In this document: piece by piece, positions 8,440 through 18,221 of the stretch | Position numbering within the stretch: the first letter of the stretch is position 1 | Layout of the letters: each line of letters opens with the position of its first letter | Source of the DNA: CAG-791 sp002449595 | Lineage (GTDB): Bacteria > Bacillota > Clostridia > Lachnospirales > Lachnospiraceae | Length of the DNA stretch: 64,000 nucleotides | Assembly: GCA_946539855.1 (NCBI GenBank) | Contig: CAMNHV010000008.1 | Location: 1 to 64,000 of the forward strand | Direction of reading: 5' to 3' | Notes under the pieces: model-generated | Database searches by the model: none | Seen by the model: the letters and a program-made list of their open reading frames with translations, nothing else | Told to the model about the DNA's origin: nothing | Position numbers and translations under genes: made by a program

Positions 8440-9476
8440 AAAAAGAAACTTCCGGGAGACAAATGATCATACACGCGCCGCTCCTCACGAGGGAGATCAT
8501 GGGGATCGTCCTCATCGCGCTCGTCCCGATGTGCGGGACCGCGCTCTATTTCTTCGGCCTGCAGGGCGGCCTTCTTATCTTAAGCGCACTGGCGGGCGCG
8601 ATTGCAGCGGAGCTCCTGACGGACCTCGTCACGCGGCGCTTCCACTGCATGGCCGACGGCACAGCGGCAGTGACCGGCATCATCACCGGCCTTCTCATGC
8701 CGCCGGGCGTCCCGCTCTGGATGCCGGCCGCGGCGGCTGCCGCAGGCATCGTCGCCGCGAAGGCGCTCTTCGGGGGAACCGGGAAGAATCTCCTGAATCC
8801 CGCGATGACCGGCAAGCTCATCATGCTGCTCGCCTTCCAGGGTGTGATGCGGGATTATTCCTACGCGGAGTTCGGCAGCATCACGCCGCTCACGTCGCTC
8901 GCGGAGGGCAACCCGATCGCGATCCGTGACATGATCGTCGGCGGAACGTCCGGCTGTATCGGGCTGTCATCGCCGATCCCTGTACTCATCGGGGCACTGG
9001 TCCTGATGGCTGTCGGGATCGCGGATATCATGATTCCGCTTGCGGCGATAATTCTTTTCTCAGGTATTATGCTGCTGTTCGGCAGCCATGGCGCGGACCC
9101 GCTCTACGTCCTCGCGGAGATGCTCGGCGGCGGCTTCCTGTTCGCGGCGTTCATCATGCTGCAGGACACGGCGACGAGCCCCGTGTCGCGGCGGGCGAAA
9201 TTCCTCTACGGCGCGCTGTTCGGCATCGCCGTGGCGGTGCTCCGGATCCTCGGGATCAAGGAGAATGCGGTCACGTTCGCGCTGCCCGCGGTCAACCTGC
9301 TCGCGCGGCCGCTCGATGAGATGATGATGCCTCAGCCGTTCGGCACGAAGCGCGTGAGGTCCAGGAGAGTGCTGCGAGGAAGAAAGAACGCCCAGATGCC
9401 GGAAGAGCCGGAGGAGACGGAGGAAGAGTCCGACTTCGAGGCGGAAGAGAACGAACACGAGGTGCGGGAGACGTAA
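8436..9476 (+). CDS. rnfD: RnfD/NqrB-like membrane subunit
   Basis: Integral membrane subunit of the RnfD/NqrB family, 346 residues with about eight to nine hydrophobic helices, including family stretches NPAMTGKL, GGTSGCIG and MLQDTATSP. The ATG at 8436 overlaps the rnfC stop; a longer frame upstream lies inside rnfC. In characterised RnfD proteins a Thr in an SGAT-type motif carries covalent FMN; the matching place here reads GSITPL (Thr150), so the Thr is kept but the motif is degenerate. The last ~40 residues form a charged tail with many Glu, longer than usual. Its partners and a flavin transferase (ApbE) are not in the window. Confidence 0.85.
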   Translation: MKKETSGRQMIIHAPLLTREIMGIVLIALVPMCGTALYFFGLQGGLLILSALAGAIAAELLTDLVTRRFHCMADGTAAVTGIITGLLMPPGVPLWMPAAAAAAGIVAAKALFGGTGKNLLNPAMTGKLIMLLAFQGVMRDYSYAEFGSITPLTSLAEGNPIAIRDMIVGGTSGCIGLSSPIPVLIGALVLMAVGIADIMIPLAAIILFSGIMLLFGSHGADPLYVLAEMLGGGFLFAAFIMLQDTATSPVSRRAKFLYGALFGIAVAVLRILGIKENAVTFALPAVNLLARPLDEMMMPQPFGTKRVRSRRVLRGRKNAQMPEEPEETEEESDFEAEENEHEVRET

Positions 9477-9573
9477 AGAGAGCTGCCGCAGCCTGAGATC
9501 GGCAACGTGCGGACGCGCCGGCTGCCGCATTCGTTAAAACACATTCGCGATTTTTCCAGCGAGGTATAAGCAT

Positions 9574-11070
9574 ATGAAAGACCAGACAGAAATGTTGTAC
9601 AGAAGCACAAGGTCGGCGCTCGCACCGGTCACGGCCTCGCAGGCGGTCCTGCAGGGGCTCGCCCCGGACGGCGGACTGTACGTCCCGGTCAGCATCCCGA
9701 AGCTTGCGATCGGACCGGAGCAGCTCAGCGCCATGAACTACCGCGACACCGCCTACGAAGTGATGCGGCTGTTCTTCACGGACTTCACGGAAGAAGAGCT
9801 GAGAGACTGCATCGACGGCGCGTACGACAGCAAATTCGAGACGGCAGAGCCTGCGGTGCTGAAGGAGGCGGGCGGCTCCTACTACCTGGAGCTGTTCCAC
9901 GGGCCGACGATCGCGTTCAAGGACATGGCTCTCACGATCCTGCCGCGCCTGATGACGACGGCGGCGAAGAAGCTGGGCGAGAAGAAGGAGATCGTCATCC
10001 TGACCGCGACGAGCGGCGATACGGGAAAAGCGGCGCTCTCCGGCTTCGCGGACGTCCCCGGGACCAGGATCATGGTGTTCTATCCGAAGGGCGGCGTCTC
10101 CCAGATCCAGGAGCGCCAGATGGTGACGCAGAGAGGCGCGAACGTGGGCGTCGCGGGCGTCCGCGGCAATTTCGACGACACGCAGACGGGCGTGAAGCGG
10201 ATCTTCACGGACGCGGCGCTCCGGGAGGAGCTCGCGGGGAAGGGCTTCCAGTTCTCTTCCGCCAACTCGATCAACATCGGCCGCCTCATCCCGCAGGTCG
10301 TCTACTACGTCTATGCTTACGGGCAGATGGTGAAGAGCGGTGCGATCAAAGCCGGTGAGCCGCTGAACTTCACGGTCCCGACCGGCAACTTCGGCAACAT
10401 CCTCGCCGCGTGGTACGCGAAGCAGATGGGCCTCCCGGTCGGCAGGCTGATCTGTGCCTCCAACGAGAACAAGGTCCTGTTTGACTTCTTCCGCAGCGGC
10501 AGCTATGACCGCCGCCGCCCGTTCGTCCTGACGTCGTCGCCGTCCATGGACATCCTGATCTCCAGCAACCTGGAGCGCCTGATCTTCCATGCAGCAGGAG
10601 ATGATGCGGAAGTGACCGCGCAGCTCATGAAGTCGCTCACGGAGGACGGGATCTACGATATTTCGGATGCGATGAGGGAAAAGCTGGACTCCTTTGCCGC
10701 GGGCTTTGCCTCTGAAGAGGAGACGGCGGCCGCGATCAGTGAGACGTTCAAGGAGACCGGCTACTGCGTCGATCCGCACACAGCTGTCGCAGTCTCCGTG
10801 TGCCGGAAATACTACGCGAAGAGCGGCGATTCGGCGAAGTGCGTCATCGTGTCCACGGCGAGCCCGTTCAAGTTCGAGTCGGCCGTCATGAGCGCGATCG
10901 GCGAAAAGACGGATCTGCCGGACCTCGAGATGGCGGACAAACTCGCGGAAGTCATCGGCGTGAACGTGCCGGCGGCAGTTTCATCGCTGCGGGACGCACC
11001 GGTGCTGCACGACATCGTCTGCGGCACGGACGAGATGGAGAAAACGGTCCGCAACTTCCTCGGCATCTGA
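9574..11070 (+). CDS. thrC: Threonine synthase
   Basis: PLP enzyme that converts O-phosphohomoserine to threonine in the cytoplasm. At 498 residues it is the longer ThrC class found in Enterobacteria and Clostridia. N-terminal YRSTRS...APDGGLYVP, the PLP lysine in HGPTIAFKDMAL, the TATSGDTGKAAL loop and GNFGNILAAWYAKQMG are all present. The ATG is preceded by GAGG about 10 nt upstream. It stands between rnfD and an aminopeptidase gene; no homoserine genes are adjacent. Confidence 0.97.
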   Translation: MKDQTEMLYRSTRSALAPVTASQAVLQGLAPDGGLYVPVSIPKLAIGPEQLSAMNYRDTAYEVMRLFFTDFTEEELRDCIDGAYDSKFETAEPAVLKEAGGSYYLELFHGPTIAFKDMALTILPRLMTTAAKKLGEKKEIVILTATSGDTGKAALSGFADVPGTRIMVFYPKGGVSQIQERQMVTQRGANVGVAGVRGNFDDTQTGVKRIFTDAALREELAGKGFQFSSANSINIGRLIPQVVYYVYAYGQMVKSGAIKAGEPLNFTVPTGNFGNILAAWYAKQMGLPVGRLICASNENKVLFDFFRSGSYDRRRPFVLTSSPSMDILISSNLERLIFHAAGDDAEVTAQLMKSLTEDGIYDISDAMREKLDSFAAGFASEEETAAAISETFKETGYCVDPHTAVAVSVCRKYYAKSGDSAKCVIVSTASPFKFESAVMSAIGEKTDLPDLEMADKLAEVIGVNVPAAVSSLRDAPVLHDIVCGTDEMEKTVRNFLGI

Positions 11071-11121
11071 TGCAGAGAAATAGAGGCGGAATCAAATTAA
11101 AAAAGGAAGCAGTGGAGAGAG

Positions 11122-12918
11122 ATGAGTGAGAACACAGTGATCCGGGCGCGCCTGACCGCGCTCCGGGAGGCAATGAAACAGGCGGGGATCGACTGCTACA
11201 TGATCCCGACCGCAGACTATCACAATTCGGAGTACTGCGCCGAGTTCTTCCGCGTGCGGGAGTTCTTCAGCGGGTTCACAGGCTCCGCCGGAACGCTGGT
11301 CGTCACGGCGGACGGCGCGTGGCTCTGGGCGGACGGAAGGTATTTCATCCAGGCGCAGCGCCAGATCGAAGGCACGGGCATCACGCTGATGAAGATGGGC
11401 GAGCCCGGGGTCCCCGAGATCCGCGCTTTCCTGAAGGAAAACATGCGGGACGACACCTGCTTTGGGTTTGACGGCCGGTGCGTGACGGCGCTGGAAGGCC
11501 GCCGGCTCTCGCAGGAGCTCTCTGAGAAAAGGATCTCGGTCCGGGCCGACCGCGATCTCTCCGAGGGGATCTGGACGGAGCGCCCGGCGTTCCCCTGCTC
11601 GAAGGTCTTCGTGCCGGACGAGGAGAAGTACGCCGGAAGAACGGTCGCACAGAAGCTTGCGGACTTAAGAAGAGAACTCGCCTTCGCAGGCGCCTCCTTC
11701 TTCGTCTCCTCAAAGCTTGACGAGATCATGTGGCTCTTCAACGTGCGCGGCGACGACGTGGAATGCAACCCGGTCGCAATGAGCAACTGCCTGATCTCCG
11801 GGAACGACGCGTTCCTGTTCCTGCAGGAAGAAGCGGTGACGGAGGAAGTGCGCGCGCACCTCGCGAAGTACGGCGTGAAGCTCATGAATTACGGGAGTTT
11901 CCAGGCGTTCCTCAGGGACTTCGACTTTGACGGCGCCGTCGCATATGATCCGAAGGAATTAAGCTTTTCCCTTGCGGAGACGCTCCGCAGCGCGCAGTGC
12001 AGGGAGATCGCATCGCCCCTTGAGAAGATGAAAGCGGTCAAGAACGCGGTCGAAGCTGCGAACGCGAGGAGCTGCTATCTGGAAGACTCCGCGATGCTCA
12101 CGAAGTTCATCTACTGGCTGAAGCGCAGCGCGGGGAAGATCCCGATGACGGAGTACACCGCCGCGATGAAGCTCGACGGGATGCGCGCGCAGATCAGCGA
12201 TTTCATGGGACTGTCCTTCGGGACGATCTCCGCTTACGGCCCGAACGCCGCGATGATGCACTACAGCGCGGATGAGGAGAGCGCGGCAGAGGTCCTGCCT
12301 GAGGGAATGCTTCTTGTGGATTCCGGCGGACAGTACCTGCGCGGCACGACCGACGTCACGCGCACGATGTCCCTGGGGCCGGTGACGGACGAGATGCGGC
12401 GCGCCTACACTTTGACCGCGGTCGGGTGCCTGAGCCTGCAGAATGCCGTGTTCCTTCACGGCTGCACCGGCAGGAACCTCGATATCCTCGCGAGAGAACC
12501 TCTTTGGAGAGTAGGCATTGATTACAAGTGCGGCACGGGCCACGGGATCGGCAGCTTCCTGAACGTACACGAGGGGCCGCAGAACATCCGCTGGAAGCAC
12601 GCCGCGGACGAGGCCGTGATGGAGGCGGGCATGATCGTCTCCGACGAGCCCGGCGTCTACCGCGAGAACGAGTTCGGCATCCGCATCGAGACGATCCTCC
12701 TCACGGTGGAGCGCGAGACCACGCCGGATGGAACGTTCCTCGCGTTTGAGCCGCTGACGTTCGTGCCGCTCGACAGGGAACTCCTGGATCCGCAGTACCT
12801 CACACAGGAGGCCAGGGAGCAGCTGAACCGCTACCACGCGGAGGTGTACAGCAAGCTTTCCCCGATGCTGGACGAGGAAGAGCGGGCGTGGCTCGAGCAG
12901 CAGACAATGCCGCTGTAA
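11122..12918 (+). CDS. Aminopeptidase P family protein (M24B Xaa-Pro aminopeptidase)
   Basis: Metallopeptidase that removes an N-terminal residue preceding proline. The 598 residues match the long three-domain eukaryotic-type APP: two creatinase-like N-terminal domains (about 1-290) and a C-terminal pita-bread domain with metal ligands in LVDSGGQYLRGTTDVTRT, TGHGIGSFLNVHEGP, EPGVYRENEFGIRIE and the terminal C-domain. No signal peptide, so cytoplasmic. Start ATG follows GGAGAGAG. Separate from the downstream pheS unit by 261 nt that hold a probable 6S RNA. Confidence 0.94.
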   Translation: MSENTVIRARLTALREAMKQAGIDCYMIPTADYHNSEYCAEFFRVREFFSGFTGSAGTLVVTADGAWLWADGRYFIQAQRQIEGTGITLMKMGEPGVPEIRAFLKENMRDDTCFGFDGRCVTALEGRRLSQELSEKRISVRADRDLSEGIWTERPAFPCSKVFVPDEEKYAGRTVAQKLADLRRELAFAGASFFVSSKLDEIMWLFNVRGDDVECNPVAMSNCLISGNDAFLFLQEEAVTEEVRAHLAKYGVKLMNYGSFQAFLRDFDFDGAVAYDPKELSFSLAETLRSAQCREIASPLEKMKAVKNAVEAANARSCYLEDSAMLTKFIYWLKRSAGKIPMTEYTAAMKLDGMRAQISDFMGLSFGTISAYGPNAAMMHYSADEESAAEVLPEGMLLVDSGGQYLRGTTDVTRTMSLGPVTDEMRRAYTLTAVGCLSLQNAVFLHGCTGRNLDILAREPLWRVGIDYKCGTGHGIGSFLNVHEGPQNIRWKHAADEAVMEAGMIVSDEPGVYRENEFGIRIETILLTVERETTPDGTFLAFEPLTFVPLDRELLDPQYLTQEAREQLNRYHAEVYSKLSPMLDEEERAWLEQQTMPL

Positions 12919-12965
12919 TGCGGTTTTTGAGCAGGTATACGAACACTGCGTTTTATGATAAAATA

Positions 12966-13151
12966 GGGTAACCGAAATACGTTGCTGCTATTTTGAACCT
13001 ACAATTACTTTAAACGGGAATCTTACATTGCCTCAGCAGCTGTCACGCCTTCGGCGCTTGCGCTATGGCAGAGGACGACAAAAGCGGGGGCTGCGGACAC
13101 CCACCTGGCGAGAGCTAGGAGTCAAAGTGCAGCGGCGGCATTTCGGCTTTT
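12966..13151 (+). ncRNA. ssrS: Probable 6S RNA
   Basis: About 186 nt between pepP and pheS whose ends pair into a long, bulged closing stem: CCGAAAT (12972-12978) with ATTTCGG (13140-13146), CGTTGCTGC with GCAGCGGCG (13129-13137, two G-U pairs), and TTTTGA with TCAAAG (13122-13127). Inside lies a large open region beginning GAACCTACAATTACTTT, then a further hairpin with CGCC-TTC-GGCG at its tip. This long-rod-with-central-bubble form is that of 6S RNA, which binds housekeeping RNA polymerase. -10-like TATGAT/TAAAAT hexamers stand just upstream (12954-12964). A T-box was considered and not supported. Family assignment is by eye only. Confidence 0.6.
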
Positions 13152-13179
13152 TATGGGCTGAAGGAGGAAGACTGGAATC

Positions 13180-14202
13180 ATGATGCAGGAAGATCTGGAA
13201 CGGATTCGGAAAGAGGCGGTGGAGCGGCTTGGCAGCGCTTCCGTGCCGGAGGCGATCGAGCAGATCCGCGTCGAGTTTCTCGGCAGGAAGGGATCGCTCA
13301 CCGAATTGCTGAAAGGAATGAAGGACGTCGCCAAGGAAGACCGGCCGAAGATCGGTCAGATGGTGAACGACACGCGCGCGATGATCGAGGCGTCGATCCG
13401 CGAGGCGCAGGAGAAGATCGAAGCGAAGATCATGGAGGAGAAGCTCTCCCGCGAAGTGATCGACGTGACGCTCCCTGCGAAGAAGCTGAAGACGGGGCAT
13501 CTGCACCCGAACACCGTCGTGCTCCGCGAGCTGGAGCGGATCTTTATCGGCATGGGCTACGAAGTCATGGAAGGCCCGGAGATCGAGACGGACTACTACA
13601 ACTTCGAGGCGCTGAACATTCCGGCGGATCATCCCGCGAAGGATGAACAGGATACTTTCTATATAAACGGCGATATTCTCCTGCGCACGCAGACGTCGGG
13701 CACGCAGGTGCACGCGATGGAGCAGGGACGGATCCCGATCCGCATGATCGCTCCCGGGCGCGTCTACCGCTCGGATGCCGTCGACGCGACGCACTCCCCG
13801 ACGTTCCATCAGGTGGAAGGCCTGGTCGTCGACAAGGGGATCACGTTCGCGGACCTGAAGGGAACGCTGCTCCGGTTCGCACAGGAGCTCTTCGGCGAGG
13901 ATACGCAGGTGCGCTTCCGGCCGCACCACTTCCCGTTCACAGAGCCGAGCGCCGAGATGGACGTGAGCTGCTTCAAGTGCGGCGGCAAGGGCTGCAGCTT
14001 CTGCAAGGACGAGGGATGGATCGAGATCCTCGGCTGCGGCATGGTGCACCCGCACGTGCTGGAGATGAGCGGCATCGATCCCGCGCAGTACTCCGGATTC
14101 GCGTTCGGCGTCGGCCTTGAGCGCATCGCGCTGCTGAAATACGAGATCGACGACATGCGCCTTCTGTACGAGAACGACGCGCGGTTCCTGGAGCAGTTCT
14201 GA
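13180..14202 (+). CDS. pheS: Phenylalanine-tRNA ligase alpha subunit
   Basis: Catalytic alpha subunit of the (alpha-beta)2 enzyme that charges tRNA-Phe, 340 residues. N-terminal coiled-coil (about 1-90), class II motif 1 (HPNTVVLRELERIFIGMGYEV region), motif 2 (RVYRSDAVDATHSPTFHQ) and motif 3 (GFAFGVGLERIALLKY). Contains the usual CFKCGGKGCSFCK zinc-like insertion seen in many PheS. AAGGAGG precedes the ATG by about 12 nt. pheT follows after 63 nt, so they form a unit. Confidence 0.97.
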   Translation: MMQEDLERIRKEAVERLGSASVPEAIEQIRVEFLGRKGSLTELLKGMKDVAKEDRPKIGQMVNDTRAMIEASIREAQEKIEAKIMEEKLSREVIDVTLPAKKLKTGHLHPNTVVLRELERIFIGMGYEVMEGPEIETDYYNFEALNIPADHPAKDEQDTFYINGDILLRTQTSGTQVHAMEQGRIPIRMIAPGRVYRSDAVDATHSPTFHQVEGLVVDKGITFADLKGTLLRFAQELFGEDTQVRFRPHHFPFTEPSAEMDVSCFKCGGKGCSFCKDEGWIEILGCGMVHPHVLEMSGIDPAQYSGFAFGVGLERIALLKYEIDDMRLLYENDARFLEQF

Positions 14203-14265
14203 GACGGGAATGATTCCGGCGATGCGTAAGCTCTGCCGAACAGACTTTAGGAGAAAACAGCTGAT

Positions 14266-16695
14266 ATGAATACACCACTTTCATGGATCAAGGCCTATGT
14301 GCCGGGCCTTGCGTGCACAGATCAGGAATACAGCGACAAAATGACCCTCTCGGGCACCAAAGTTGAGGGATTCAAGAGACTGGACAAGAACCTCGAGAAC
14401 ATCGTCGTCGGCAAGATCCTTTCCATTGAAAAGCATCCCGACGCGGACAAGCTCGTCGTCTGCCAGGTCGACGTAGGAAAAGAGCAGCCGGTGCAGATCG
14501 TGACCGGCGCCCGCAATATGGTGGAAGGAGACGTCGTTCCGGTCGTGCTTGACGGCGGACGCGTCGCCGGCGGCCATGACGGTTCGCCGCTTCCGGAGAA
14601 CGGCATCAAGATCAAGGCAGGCAAGCTGCGCGGCGTCGAGTCGAACGGCATGCTCTGTTCGGTCGAGGAGCTCGGTTCCTCCCGCGATTTCTATCCGGAG
14701 GCGCCGGAGGACGGCATCTACGTCTTCCCGAAGGACCGTGAGCCCGCGCCCGGCACGGACGCCGTAGAAGCGCTCGGCCTGCACGACACAGTTTTTGAAT
14801 ATGAGATCACATCGAACCGCGTGGACTGCTACAGCATTCTGGGCGTTGCCCGCGAAGCTGCCGCGACGTTCGACCTGCCGTTTGAGGCGCCCGAAGTCAC
14901 CGTCGAGGAAGGCCCGCTGAAGACGGCGGACATGGTATCCGTCGAGATCAAGGATCCCGACCTGTGCTCGAGATACTGCGCGCGCGTCTGCACGGACGTG
15001 AAGATCGCTCCGTCTCCCGCGTGGATGCAGAGAAGGCTCGCGGCGGCAGGGATCCGTCCGATCAACAACCTCGTCGATATCACGAACTACGTCATGCTTG
15101 AGTACGGCCAGCCGATGCACGCGTTCGACCTCGACCACGTCGCTGGCCACAAGATCATCGTGCGCAGGGCGGCGGACGGCGACATCTTCCAGACGCTCGA
15201 CGGACAGGACAGAAAGCTTGATTCGGACGTCCTCATGATCTGCGACGCCGAGAAGGAGATCGGCATCGCCGGCATCATGGGCGGTGAGAACTCCAAGATC
15301 ACGGACGAAGTGAAGACCGTTCTCTTTGAGGCAGCTACCTTCAACGGAACCAACATCCGCAGATCTTCCCGCAGGATCGGCCTTCGGACCGATGCGTCCG
15401 GCACCTTCGAGAAGGGCCTGGATCCGGTCAATGCTGAGGATGCAATCAATCGCGCCTGCCAGCTGATGGTGGAGCTCGGCTGCGGCACGCCGGCGCAGGG
15501 CATGGTGGACGTGAAGTCCCCGATCCGCCCGCTGACCAGGATCCCGTTCAATGCGGATGAGATCAACCGCTATCTCGGCACGGACTACAGCGAAGAGACG
15601 ATGCTCGCGGTCTTTGACAAACTCGAGCTCAAATATGACAAAGAAGCAGGCGAGATCGTCGTTCCTTCCTTCCGCCAGGACCTGAAGGCGATGTGCGACC
15701 TCTCCGAGGAAGTCGCCCGCTTCACCGGATACGACAACATCCCGATGACGCTGCCCGCGGGCGGCTCCGTCTTTGGCGGTCTGACTTACAAGATGCGCGT
15801 CGAGGACAAGGCGCGGGAAGTCGCGATGAACTACGGCTTCTCCGAGGCGATGACGTATTCCTTTGACAGTGAAAAGACGTTTGACCGCCTCCTCCTGCCT
15901 GCTGACGCCCTGGAGAGAAAGGCGATCCGCATCTCCAACCCGCTCGGCGAAGACTTTGCGTTCATGCGCACGACGCCGGTCGGCGGCATGCTGACGAGCC
16001 TCGCGACCAACTACAACCGCCGCAACAAGGACGTGCGTCTGTTCGAACTCGCGAACGTCTACCTGCCGAAGGAACTGCCTGTCACGGAGCTTCCGGACGA
16101 GCGCATGAAGCTGTGCCTCGGCTTCTTCGGAGAGGGCGACTTCTTCTCGATGAAGGGCGTGATTGAGGACTTCTTCCACACAGTCGGCATGAAGGAGAGA
16201 TTCGTCTGCGATCCGCAGGCGGGCGTGTCCTTCCTGCATCCGGGCCGCCAGGCGAGGATCTTCTATGAGGGACAGGACCTCGGCTTCTTCGGCGAAGTCC
16301 ATCCGCAGGTGCTTGAGAACTACGGCATCGGTGACCGCGCTTATCTTGCGGTGCTCGACATGCCTTCGATCACACCTCTGACGAGCTTTGAGCCGAGATA
16401 CAGCGGCATCGCGAAGTATCCGGCAGTCTCCAGGGACATCTCGATGCTCGTCCCGAAGACAGTTATGGCCGGCGAGATCGAGGAAGTGATCCGCGCGAAG
16501 GGCGGCAAGATCCTCGAGTCCTACCACCTGTTCGACCTCTATGAGGGCAGACAGATCATGCCGGGCTTCAAGTCGATGGCCTACAATCTGACGTTCCGCG
16601 ACCGCAGCAAGACGCTCGAGGAGCAGGAGGTCGCGCACGCGATGGACAAGATCCTGAACGGCCTCAGGGACCTGAAGATCGAACTCAGGAGCTGA
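14266..16695 (+). CDS. pheT: Phenylalanine-tRNA ligase beta subunit
   Basis: Partner of PheS in tRNA-Phe charging, 809 residues, normal bacterial length. The N-terminal tRNA-binding EMAP-like domain (KHPDADKLVVCQVDVG, LRGVESNGMLCS), the B3/B4 editing domain that clears mischarged Tyr (EITSNRVDC, GLRTDASGTFEKGLDP), the B5 domain, the catalytic-like core and the C-terminal anticodon-binding FDX-ACB domain (KYPAVSRDISMLV, near 720-800) are in order. Confidence 0.97.
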   Translation: MNTPLSWIKAYVPGLACTDQEYSDKMTLSGTKVEGFKRLDKNLENIVVGKILSIEKHPDADKLVVCQVDVGKEQPVQIVTGARNMVEGDVVPVVLDGGRVAGGHDGSPLPENGIKIKAGKLRGVESNGMLCSVEELGSSRDFYPEAPEDGIYVFPKDREPAPGTDAVEALGLHDTVFEYEITSNRVDCYSILGVAREAAATFDLPFEAPEVTVEEGPLKTADMVSVEIKDPDLCSRYCARVCTDVKIAPSPAWMQRRLAAAGIRPINNLVDITNYVMLEYGQPMHAFDLDHVAGHKIIVRRAADGDIFQTLDGQDRKLDSDVLMICDAEKEIGIAGIMGGENSKITDEVKTVLFEAATFNGTNIRRSSRRIGLRTDASGTFEKGLDPVNAEDAINRACQLMVELGCGTPAQGMVDVKSPIRPLTRIPFNADEINRYLGTDYSEETMLAVFDKLELKYDKEAGEIVVPSFRQDLKAMCDLSEEVARFTGYDNIPMTLPAGGSVFGGLTYKMRVEDKAREVAMNYGFSEAMTYSFDSEKTFDRLLLPADALERKAIRISNPLGEDFAFMRTTPVGGMLTSLATNYNRRNKDVRLFELANVYLPKELPVTELPDERMKLCLGFFGEGDFFSMKGVIEDFFHTVGMKERFVCDPQAGVSFLHPGRQARIFYEGQDLGFFGEVHPQVLENYGIGDRAYLAVLDMPSITPLTSFEPRYSGIAKYPAVSRDISMLVPKTVMAGEIEEVIRAKGGKILESYHLFDLYEGRQIMPGFKSMAYNLTFRDRSKTLEEQEVAHAMDKILNGLRDLKIELRS

Positions 16696-16763
16696 ATCAA
16701 TTTATTAGTAACTACTGTACGGGACCGGTTCACGCCGGTCCCGGATGATGAAAGGGAAAAAAC

Positions 16764-18221
16764 ATGGAACGTAAGAACGTATGGACACTGTATGACCTCG
16801 AGCTCCAGAAGGCCTGCAACGACTTCTGCGAGTCCTACAAGGACTTCCTGAACCGCTGCAAGACGGAGCGCGAGTGCACGGACTTCTTCGTCAACAAGGC
16901 GGAGGACGCCGGCTTCCGGGAACTCTCCGGACTGATCGCGGAAGGTAAAAAGCTGCAGGCGGGCGACAAGGTCTACAGCGTCTGCATGAACAAGTCGATC
17001 GCGCTCTTCGTCATCGGCAGCGAGCCGATGGAGAAGGGTATGAATATCCTCGGCGCGCACATCGACTCCCCCAGGCTTGACGTCAAGCAGAACCCGCTCT
17101 ATGAGGACGCGGACCTCGCTTACCTCGACACGCACTACTACGGCGGCATCAAGAAGTACCAGTACGTCACGATCCCGCTCGCGCTGCACGGCGTCATCGT
17201 GAAGAAGGACGGCGAGACGGTCGTCCTGAACGTCGGCGAGGACGAGGACGATCCGGTCTTCTTCGTCTCTGACCTGCTGATCCACCTCGCGCAGGAGCAG
17301 ATGGGCAAGAACGCGGCGAAGGTCGTCGAGGGCGAAGCACTGGACATCATCGTCGGCGGCAAGCCCGTCATCATCGACGCCGACACGAAGGCCGGCAAGG
17401 CTGGCATCAAGGGCGAAGAGGAAGACGAGGACAAGAAGGACAAGAAGGCTTCTTCCACAGTGAAAAAGGCGATCCTCGCGATCCTGAAAGAGACTTACGG
17501 CATCGAGGAGGCGGACTTCGAGTCCGCGGAACTCGAAGTGGTGCCTGCGGGCAAGGCGAGAGACGCCGGCTTCGACCGCTCCATGATCCTCGCGTACGGC
17601 CAGGACGACCGCGTCTGCGCGTATCCTTCCTTCGAGGCGATCCTGCAGGCGGACACGCCCGCAAGGACGAGCTGCACGCTGCTCGTCGACAAGGAGGAGA
17701 TCGGCAGCGTCGGCGCGACCGGCATGCAGTCCCGCTTCTTCGAGAATACCGTCGCGGAGCTGATGGCGCTCACCGGCGAGTACAGCGAGCTGTCCCTGCG
17801 CAGGTGCCTTGCGAACAGCTGTATGCTTTCTTCAGATGTCAGCGCGGGGTTCGACCCGACGTACGCAGCCGCTTTTGAAAAGAAGAATGCCGCCTATCTC
17901 GGCAGAGGCATGGTGTTCAACAAGTTCACCGGCGCGAGAGGCAAGTCCGGCTCCAACGACGCGAACGCAGAGTACATCGCGCATCTTCGCGACGTCTTCG
18001 GCCGCGCGAACGTCCAGACGCAGACCGCCGAGCTCGGCAAGGTCGACGTGGGCGGCGGCGGAACGATCGCCTACATCCTTGCGCTCTACGGCATGAACGT
18101 CATCGACTGCGGCGTCGCAGTCCTCAGCATGCACTCCCCTTGGGAGGCGACGAACAAGGCGGACATCTATGAGACGTTCCGCGGATACAAAGTGTTCCTC
18201 GAGGAGGCTGGGACGTTTTGA
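16764..18221 (+). CDS. M18-family aminopeptidase
   Basis: Zinc aminopeptidase of the M18 (aspartyl aminopeptidase / yeast aminopeptidase I) family, 485 residues, cytoplasmic. Metal and catalytic motifs: GAHIDSPRLDVKQNP (His and Asp ligands), DKEEIGSVGATGMQS (Glu pair) and the late SMHSPWE with the last His. A short low-complexity stretch (EEEDEDKKDKK) lies near residue 215-230. It is translationally coupled to queA through a 4-nt overlap. Confidence 0.93.
   Translation: MERKNVWTLYDLELQKACNDFCESYKDFLNRCKTERECTDFFVNKAEDAGFRELSGLIAEGKKLQAGDKVYSVCMNKSIALFVIGSEPMEKGMNILGAHIDSPRLDVKQNPLYEDADLAYLDTHYYGGIKKYQYVTIPLALHGVIVKKDGETVVLNVGEDEDDPVFFVSDLLIHLAQEQMGKNAAKVVEGEALDIIVGGKPVIIDADTKAGKAGIKGEEEDEDKKDKKASSTVKKAILAILKETYGIEEADFESAELEVVPAGKARDAGFDRSMILAYGQDDRVCAYPSFEAILQADTPARTSCTLLVDKEEIGSVGATGMQSRFFENTVAELMALTGEYSELSLRRCLANSCMLSSDVSAGFDPTYAAAFEKKNAAYLGRGMVFNKFTGARGKSGSNDANAEYIAHLRDVFGRANVQTQTAELGKVDVGGGGTIAYILALYGMNVIDCGVAVLSMHSPWEATNKADIYETFRGYKVFLEEAGTF

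Noticed and set aside
12919..13179. T-box riboswitch before pheS
   Set aside because: The conserved T-box sequence (AGGGTGG-N-ACCGCG type) and a following terminator/antiterminator are not present; the end-to-end pairing fits 6S RNA better.
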